DNA of 64,000 nucleotides from assembly GCA_026120035.1 (NCBI GenBank), contig JALRME010000008.1, forward strand, positions 744,001 through 808,000, in the 5' to 3' direction. Position numbers and translations under genes: made by a program. The notes under the pieces were generated by a model, which was given only the letters and a program-made list of their open reading frames with translations, searched no databases and was not told the origin of the DNA. The number at the start of each line of letters is the position of its first letter. Position 1 is the first letter of the stretch. Below, piece after piece: positions 57,714 to 64,000 of the stretch. This DNA is from Coleophoma eucalyptorum. Lineage: Eukaryota; Ascomycota; Leotiomycetes; Helotiales; Dermateaceae.

Positions 57714-59350
57714 TTTGTAAGTAAACATTAAAACCGCGGATGCTTGAGGCTATTGCACTAAGAACATGAAGTCCTTTGTCCATACTTATATCTCTAAACC
57801 AGCACATATTGAAGGCAATGCCAAGTGGATGGTGTATGACGTCTGAAAATTCGTATGGCAGTGCAGCAATAAGAAATTCGTATAGAAGATCCTCCATCCA
57901 GAATTCTATGGCGAGTCTACTGATGATTGAATGATATTGGAAGCCTGGCGACATACATTTACGTACGGTATGTAGACAGCAGCGCACGATTTGGACAAAC
58001 TGGGAGCTATGTGACGCCCGGCTGACGCTTGGAAGCCGGGGAGCACGAGGAAATGGTCGCAAGCGAGCCTTGGAGCGACAATCACGTTCTGCGGGAGAGG
58101 CAACACTATACTGGAATAGGCAGAGATGGGTCTACCATACCCGAACAGGTCTTACCCAGCGCTCCGAGCACCACGTTATACGGGGCCGGGGCTGGGGCCG
58201 CCGCCTTGGGCCAACGCTGATCAAAATGGGCTTTGATATGATCGATCGTCATAAGATATAGCCTTATGGTAAGGTTAATGGAAGCAATCACATAGAATAT
58301 TTTGTGTCATACATCGAGTTCATTATTGGATGAGGCTAGGCTTTCGGATGATGACTGAATCCTTTGGTTCAAGGACTTTTGGATTATATTGGTTATGAAG
58401 CTTTCATTCTGCAATCATCAAGTCAATAGTTAAATGAATGGTACTTAAGAGCGGAAACTGATGAGAGAACATCCGGTGAGAGAAATGGCCAGTGAGAAAA
58501 TATCCGACGAGGATATATTATTGGTGGATAGGTATCTAGAATTGTATGACGTATTCTACCATTTGTCTATATTTGTGGTACTATCAGGATAAGCTTATCC
58601 AGAGAACATTCAGCTGCTGCCAGCATCTATGCTTCATAGCGGTCCATTCATAACCTCAGTCACAGCAGTACCCTTCGTGTACAATTCAGGGATTATTTTA
58701 CCGCCGCTTTATTCTATCCCGTCTCTGTCATGGCTTGACTTATATCATCACGTAATGTATGCCAGTTATTGTCGCCGGCCCTAACTTACAGCGGCCGGCT
58801 TGATCTCATCAAAAAAAGCCAACTCAATTTGTCGGAATAGATTTGCGAAGGTTCATCCCATTTATGAATAAATCCGATCGCTAAGAGGGACATTCCCTGA
58901 ATACAGTCGGACAAGTCAACCGAAGACCGACAATTTATCACGAAGTGCGCACTACAAACTGCAAATGTATTGACTAGAGCTTTTCTGTTATTCAAAATTT
59001 CTTGATTTTTGATACGGCCTTACATAGAACTGTTTAACTGTGGAGGTTTGCTGGTGTTTCAGTTTCTTAAAATATTTCTGTAGCCTTACGAAGAACTATT
59101 CTACTAAGTGTGAGCTAAACTCATTCCAGAATAGTCCTACGCTATAGACTACCATCACTAGTCGTTCGACATCACATGTGCTAAGAGTTGATATCCACGA
59201 GGAATGGTAAAATATAATGTTAATGCTTCATGATTTTTGATTTAACCCGCCCGTGGTATTGACCCCCCCCCCCCTTCCCGGGCATGGGAGACCACATAAA
59301 CTTATTTTACAAGTCTGACCTCTACTCAGAATCTATTTTGGTGGCAATGG
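57714..59350. other. intergenic, no gene seen
   Basis: 1.6 kb, mostly AT-rich, with a 12-bp poly-C tract at 59263-59274. Short frames near 57.7-58.3 kb have no recognisable content. Confidence 0.45.
59263..59274. repeat. poly-C tract (12 bp)
   Basis: Uninterrupted C run just downstream of the SnoaL-like gene. Confidence 0.9.
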
Positions 59351-59924
59351 CTAGACAAGCATTAGCTGAGTTGTCCAAAATCACGCGACTATGACATGTA
59401 ATATGCCAAAAATTGGGAGAGCCTTACCATATAGATCTCATAGTCCTTCAACTTGACAGTATCTCCAACACGTACATAGCCCATGTACGCCGCCCAGTTC
59501 GCCTCAGCATGCGTTCCGTCTGCATAATGCCACTTGCTCAGACCTCTCAGCATCACTTCTAGTGACTGATCACCCAGGGGGAATGCTTTGTAAACAATAT
59601 GCTCCTTGGTCTGGCCGTCTTGCCATGACTTTTTACGAGCAGCGAGGATTGCTAAAGTTTATGTTAGTCCACCACGTGGTTAATGTTCCGTGAAGCCACA
59701 TTATTTACTGTGGTAAAGCTTGGAGTGTGAATAAGGGCACTGGACGACTCACCTTCCGCGCCCTTTGAAACCGAGGCGCCCTTCTTCAATTGTGCATCCT
59801 CGCTGAAAAATGAGGCCCAGTGCTCATGGTCTGTCGTGTCGGCTGCTTCGTAGAAACGTGCAATGTGGTCCCTGATTGCGGGGTCCAAGATGCGTGCATC
59901 ATATTCGAATTCGCGAGGAGCCAT
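59351..59924 (-). CDS. SnoaL-like (NTF2-fold) small protein
   Basis: Exons 59924-59753 and 59651-59428 (101-bp intron), then probably a five-codon exon 59365-59351 after a 62-bp intron; without that last intron the frame stops at 59389. About 136 residues. The sequence MAPREFEYDARILDPAIRDHIARFYEAADTTD, split here as a start and a helix with Trp-Phe-Asp/Glu pattern (WASFFSEDAQL), continues in exon 2 with AARKKSWQDGQT, VYKAFPLGDQSLEVML and ANWAAYMGYVRVG. This is the fungal SnoaL-like cone fold. Members are enzymes or small-molecule-binding proteins, sometimes in secondary metabolism. No partner gene points to a pathway here. Confidence 0.8.
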
Positions 59925-60437
59925 GATTCCGGTTATGTGGTACTTTAGTGAATGGGAGAACTGCTTTATTTTAATATCGATATTCACGGATGAAAAGCAA
60001 AGGGTTCAGGTCAGTTTACTTTTTTCGTAGAGTTCCCGGGCTTTATAGTGAATTTGAGATTGTCTCGACCGGATAACGGTCATTGTTTTTGCTAAGAATG
60101 ACCCACGCGGGGTAGTTCTCCGAGAACTGCTACAACTCATCATAGTACATTTGAATGTCGCGATAATGGTCTCGGGAAATGCACATCCACTTTTCAGATA
60201 ACAGTATAGCCGATATCAAACCGAATTGGGCCCCAATCGGTGACTTATTCTGTGTTGAGATATCACTTCAGTCGGGAACTGCTAGCATGAGATTTAGTCA
60301 TTGAAAAGTTACAGCTGAGATTTGTGAGTTGTGTCCAATTCTTACATTATTCTCTGTCAGTCAAACTATAGGATATCGCACCATGGAGGAAACAATATAT
60401 CACGCGATTCCGAGCTTGGTGCCTTCAACAACTTTTT

Positions 60438-60525
60438 CTAAGGATGGGGTAGATAACAATTTGATACCTATCGGAATTCGCGTCCTAAGGATGGGGTAGA
60501 CAATAGTCTCAACGCTTATCGGAGG
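60438..60525. repeat. imperfect 47-bp tandem repeat
   Basis: CTAAGGATGGGGTAGA recurs at 60438 and 60485, followed in both by a similar ACCTATCGGA or GCTTATCGGA stretch. Confidence 0.7.
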
Positions 60526-60982
60526 GTTCTGCTTTCCTGCGAGACTGGACCGTTCATGTATAAAACTGTGTGCACATTCAACCTATCGAACCCTTATATG
60601 GAGAGCTCGAATAGAAGTATATATGTATGCCATTTAGTTTGGATCTATGCCAACAATTTTAAACCAATAAAAAGTGTAAATATAAGTTAGACCAAATATA
60701 CTGCGGACAACGAATCTGGAGACGAATAGAGGATGGATTGAAAGTATCAATGGCACTTTAAGGTGAAGGACTGCCTGGAAGCTCTACTTATATGCAGGTG
60801 TCTGTCGCGTGATCACATGACTCTTTGGTTCCGACAAAATAAGAAACTAAATGACCTCACTACATTATACATATTGTGCAACATATGTACAAGTAATGTA
60901 TTGAACGTATTCAATCATGAGAAGTACATAGAGCTAAAGTGGGTCATATTCATTGGGACTATTGTAAGTTGAGGAGACTAGG

Positions 60983-61009
60983 ATAGGCACAACCAGCTGT
61001 TTTGTGCAT
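60983..61009. repeat. direct repeat left of the HET gene
   Basis: ATAGGCACAACCAGCTGTTT followed by TGTGCAT closely matches 63411-63438 on the far side of the HET gene, in the same orientation. Confidence 0.5.
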
Positions 61010-61545
61010 TAGGCTCTCACACAAGCTTGTCTTCTGTTGGGACATGATGACATAAGGTCACATAACCTATAGATGGTTGCTTCTATGTAATCCTATTTTG
61101 TACCCCTGGTTACAGCTGATATAATTCCAGTGTAATTCGTGTATAATTTGTGTTCAAATGTTCAAATGAACTCAGTCAAACTCTAAAATATAGTATAACG
61201 TTCCTGCCTCTTATCTGTAGAATGCAAATAAACCAAACTTATAGAACCCTACCTTTGCTCCACATGCCATTGTACAAGTGCCAAAGTCAAGGTTCGCTAG
61301 GTCCACCTATCACAGTATCATGTACATAGAACACAGAGAAGACAACCACAAAGGCTGACATTTCTAGTTTAGCGGACTAAAATTTAATGGTCCGTGCCAA
61401 ACGCTTGCCAACACAGCACTACGCTATCTTAGGGCGGAGTCTGTCGCTTGACCGTATCATCATATATCAAAAAATGATAGCCATAGACTGATGGCATTAG
61501 GAACCTACGTGCTCTCTAGATTTGAGGCATTGGTCTAGATACAGA

Positions 61546-63240
61546 ATGTGGTTGATCCATACGACAACCTTGCGGCTCAAGTTGGTGGACCTATATGATG
61601 CATACCCTGTGCGATATGCCATACTCTCTCACACCTGGGAGGAGGGGGAGGTGTCTTTCCAGGAACTCCAAAACCTCGACTCTGCTTCGCTCAGGAAAGG
61701 CTTCAAGAAGATTGAGATGACATGTAGGCTTGCCCGCGAGCGTGGGCTGGACTATGCGTGGGTCGACACCTGCTGCATTGACAAAACGAATAATGTCGAG
61801 CTTACAGAAGCAATTAATTCCATGTTCCGCTGGTACAAGGAGTCTGAGGTCTGTTTTGCCTATCTGTCTGATTTGAAACCCCGGGGCCCGGTGCCGCCCC
61901 AGCAATTGCTGAAGCACCTTGGCCAATGTCGATGGTTCACAAGGGGCTGGACTTTGCAGGAGCTCATTGCCCCGGAGAATGTTGAGATTCTTGATCTTGA
62001 GTGGTCGTGCCTGGGTCAAAAGACCTCGCTCGCGGGCGATATCTCGCTCCTCACCGGTATCGACATGGATGTCCTCCTCGACAGTAACACTTTAAAGAAT
62101 GTCGCAGTCGCACGGAAAATGTCCTGGGCAGCAAGCAGAATGACTACTCGTATTGAAGACATGGCGTACTGTCTGATAGGTATTTTTGATATTAATATGC
62201 CTATGATATATGGGGAAGGCCATAAAGCATTCTATCGGCTTCAGGAGGAGATTGCCAAGGAGACAAATGACCTTTCCTTGTTCGCTTGGACCTCACAGTC
62301 CTCAGATGACCAAGAATATCGCGGAATCTTTGCAGATTCGCCTCTTGAGTTTGCGCGTTGTGGTAGAATCCATTTGATGCCGTCTATGGATAGATTCGAT
62401 CAAGAGTTTGCCATCACGAACAAGGGCCTTCGTATAGAGGCCATCTTAACCATCGACAGCGATGCATTTGTGCTTAACCTCCAATGCCTCGACACAAGTA
62501 TTCAGACGTTGAATTCCGTCGAGTGGGCTGGAATATATCTCACGCAGACTCCTCGAGGCTTTGTCCGGTCAAGATCAAATGAATTGTTCATTGCGAGCCG
62601 TACAAAATGGCATTTTGGGAAATCAACCCGTATATATGTCCCTAAGAATCTAACAGAGACTGAATCCAGGTTGATCAACAAGCAATTCTGTGGAGTTATC
62701 GGACTCTCGGACCTTGAATCCCAACCTTTCCAAGTCGTAGCTGCTAGACCAGAGGCGCTTTGGGACTCGAGCAAAGGTCTATATCTGATTGGAGGTGGTG
62801 GCAGATTCACCGGCTACCTCCATTTACAATGTAGAACTGAAGAATGCCTATCTTTCGAATTCATTATCATCTGTGGACGGCATCACATGACTATGGAGTG
62901 TCAAGGTCACGCAAACTGTCGTTATGACTATTGGTGCGTAGTGTTTGCAGAATCAAGCGAAGAATGGGCATCGATCTTGGAGGAGACAACAAGGGCAGGC
63001 CAGGTTGCCGACGTGCCATCTTTGGATCATCTCTACCAGTCTTTCAGATCCCGTTCGCTTTTGAAACATGACCACTGCGAACTACATCTACCATCCGCAA
63101 GCCTTCGTGTGGGGATATCTGTTTGCTTAAGGAGCGGGACTATAAAAGACTCAAAAAATACCTTTAATAAAATTCGCGGAGAAGCTCAGTGGATTGAGAC
63201 AGAATTTTTAGTGGAAAATGAAACGCGCAAGTTCGCATGA
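61546..63240 (+). CDS. HET-domain (heterokaryon incompatibility) protein
   Basis: Single exon, 564 residues from the ATG at 61546 (an in-frame ATG at 61522 is less likely since relatives start close to the RL..LYDAYPVRYAILSHTW motif). The HET domain spans about residues 20-260 with its three blocks: YAILSHTWEEGEVSFQEL, DYAWVDTCCIDKTNNVELTEAI with WYKESEVCFAYLSD, and FTRGWTLQELIAP; then MSWAASRMTTRIEDMAYCLIGIF and INMPMIYGEG. The C-terminal 300 residues form an unassigned, mainly beta region without NACHT or WD repeats. HET domains trigger programmed cell death after fusion of unlike hyphae; this stand-alone type lacks a visible sensor. Confidence 0.92.
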   Translation: MWLIHTTTLRLKLVDLYDAYPVRYAILSHTWEEGEVSFQELQNLDSASLRKGFKKIEMTCRLARERGLDYAWVDTCCIDKTNNVELTEAINSMFRWYKESEVCFAYLSDLKPRGPVPPQQLLKHLGQCRWFTRGWTLQELIAPENVEILDLEWSCLGQKTSLAGDISLLTGIDMDVLLDSNTLKNVAVARKMSWAASRMTTRIEDMAYCLIGIFDINMPMIYGEGHKAFYRLQEEIAKETNDLSLFAWTSQSSDDQEYRGIFADSPLEFARCGRIHLMPSMDRFDQEFAITNKGLRIEAILTIDSDAFVLNLQCLDTSIQTLNSVEWAGIYLTQTPRGFVRSRSNELFIASRTKWHFGKSTRIYVPKNLTETESRLINKQFCGVIGLSDLESQPFQVVAARPEALWDSSKGLYLIGGGGRFTGYLHLQCRTEECLSFEFIIICGRHHMTMECQGHANCRYDYWCVVFAESSEEWASILEETTRAGQVADVPSLDHLYQSFRSRSLLKHDHCELHLPSASLRVGISVCLRSGTIKDSKNTFNKIRGEAQWIETEFLVENETRKFA

Positions 63241-63537
63241 AGCCTGCGAACTCTTGGAAGAAAAAATCTAGCGATTAAAAAGATCTGGGGTCGCTTGTGA
63301 ATATTTCAATGGTGATAAAAGTGCAAAACTAACCTAGACCAAGGTCAGGTTAAAGCAAGGAGCTGAAGAGATTCCTTGTCGTATGGATTGATAAGGGTGG
63401 AGAGGTGGTAATAGGCACCACCAGCTTATTTTATGCATATATGGCGTTTGTCCTGTAGCTTGGGTATAATATAGCTTCTACTAAGCACAAAATTCAGTTT
63501 GAATTTTCTAATAATACTGCGCTAATATTCTTTTTCT
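63241..63537. other. short intergenic region
   Basis: Holds the right-hand copy of the direct repeat that flanks the HET gene; no gene. Confidence 0.5.
63411..63438. repeat. direct repeat right of the HET gene
   Basis: ATAGGCACCACCAGCTTATT followed by TTATGCAT, matching 60983-61009 at all but a few positions. Confidence 0.5.
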
Positions 63538-64000
63538 TCATCTAATCCACGAATACATTTCAGACCTTAATACTGTCGATGAAGAGCTTTGGCCGGTCAT
63601 GTCATCAACACCGCCGACTGAACCCATCTCAGCAGATTCTTCCGCTATTTCCTCATCAATAATAGCCTCAGAGTTTTCTTGCAGTATGTTCAAGAGCCAG
63701 CGATCCATTCTAAATGTATCATTAACTCTCGCCGCGTTTAGACAAGCTCTATGGAAAACCCTCAGCCTGGTCGTAGTCAGATAAACACCAGGCCAGTAGT
63801 TTTGGAACCTGAGGAGTAACTCAAAGTTTCGCTCTAGGTGGTTCCGCGCTTGGTTTATAGCGTCAGGATCATCCCCTAGAAGTAATTTGTGGAGATGTAC
63901 GGATGATGAGATGACTAGAAAGTGACCAGTAACCATCCATTGACATTCACAGTGAGGTGTCTTATAGCCTGTCCATAGAATATCAGATATTGCTAATGCA
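63538..64000 (-). CDS. C-terminal part of a fungal-specific transcription factor
   Basis: The frame is open from the window edge through CQWMVTGHFLVISSSVHLHK to the stop at 63538, about 153 residues of the C-terminus. The segment WMVTGHFLVISSSVHLHKLLL, ARNHLERNFELLLRFQNYWP and VFHRACLNA with FRMDRWLLNILQ is characteristic of the last helices of Zn2Cys6 factors with a Fungal_trans domain. The tail is Ser/Glu-rich. The DNA-binding domain is outside the window, so the class is inferred from the C-terminus only. Confidence 0.75.
   Translation of the reverse strand, partial: ALAISDILWTGYKTPHCECQWMVTGHFLVISSSVHLHKLLLGDDPDAINQARNHLERNFELLLRFQNYWPGVYLTTTRLRVFHRACLNAARVNDTFRMDRWLLNILQENSEAIIDEEIAEESAEMGSVGGVDDMTGQSSSSTVLRSEMYSWIR

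Larger units (their letters stand above)
59925..61545. other. intergenic, no gene seen
   Basis: Contains a short imperfect tandem repeat at 60438-60525 and one copy of a 27-bp element that recurs beyond the HET gene. No other content recognised. Confidence 0.45.

Overview
The window is nuclear DNA of a filamentous ascomycete (Pezizomycotina). The evidence is short spliceosomal introns (about 45-100 bp, GT-AG with one likely GC-AG), several Zn2Cys6 regulators, class I hydrophobins, a HET-domain gene, NLR-type genes with TPR or ankyrin repeats, SAT4-type fungal seven-helix proteins, and a pogo/Fot1-like transposon with C-to-T type decay. A Leotiomycete is my best guess from overall feel, but nothing here proves it. 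Exon structures were assembled by hand from reading frames and splice signals and are predictions.

Layout. 1-1.1 kb: 3' end of an NB-ARC/TPR gene. 2.5-5.8 kb: two tandem units of about 1.65 kb, each with one class I hydrophobin; the first unit ends in a relic of the 3' end of the neighbouring Zn2Cys6 gene. 5.7-8.4 kb: that Zn2Cys6 gene is divergent from a Gfo/Idh/MocA oxidoreductase, and their shared promoter holds three copies of a 14-bp CGG-containing motif. 9.3-10.4 kb: a frameshifted Cys-rich gene. 10.7-11.9 kb: an FAD monooxygenase. 12.6-16.0 kb: a decayed alpha/beta-hydrolase-NACHT-ankyrin NLR. 16.3-18.1 kb: a 1,854-bp pogo-like element with perfect 41-bp inverted repeats, TA target duplication and a transposase frame broken only by stops. 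18.6-19.8 kb: an uncertain spliced gene. 21.5-25.5 kb: a SAT4-type membrane protein and an amino-acid permease. 26.9-33.2 kb: a quinone-reductase/enoyl-reductase-like dehydrogenase, an extended-SDR reductase and a C2H2-C2H2-Zn2Cys6 regulator.

35.6-42.8 kb looks like a phenolic-catabolism neighbourhood: a vanillyl-alcohol oxidase with all key residues, a convergent Zn2Cys6 regulator, and a salicylate-hydroxylase-like monooxygenase divergent from that regulator. 43.7-44.9 kb is a second SAT4 gene. 45.5-52.4 kb pairs a thiamine-diphosphate 2-oxo-acid decarboxylase with an aromatic-type aminotransferase and a divergent Zn2Cys6 regulator. These are the first two steps of the Ehrlich pathway plus a candidate regulator, with CGG-N6-CGG triplets in the shared promoter. 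53.0-54.5 kb is a third SAT4 gene, 55.9-57.7 kb a secreted beta-lactamase-fold hydrolase, 59.4-59.9 kb a SnoaL-like protein, 61.5-63.2 kb a HET-domain protein, and 63.5-64.0 kb the C-terminus of another regulator.

Taken together this is an accessory, environment-facing region: self/non-self recognition genes at both ends and in the middle, surface proteins, candidate membrane receptors, and enzyme-plus-regulator modules for aromatic compounds. No polyketide synthase, NRPS or terpene synthase backbone, rRNA, CRISPR array or intact tRNA was seen.
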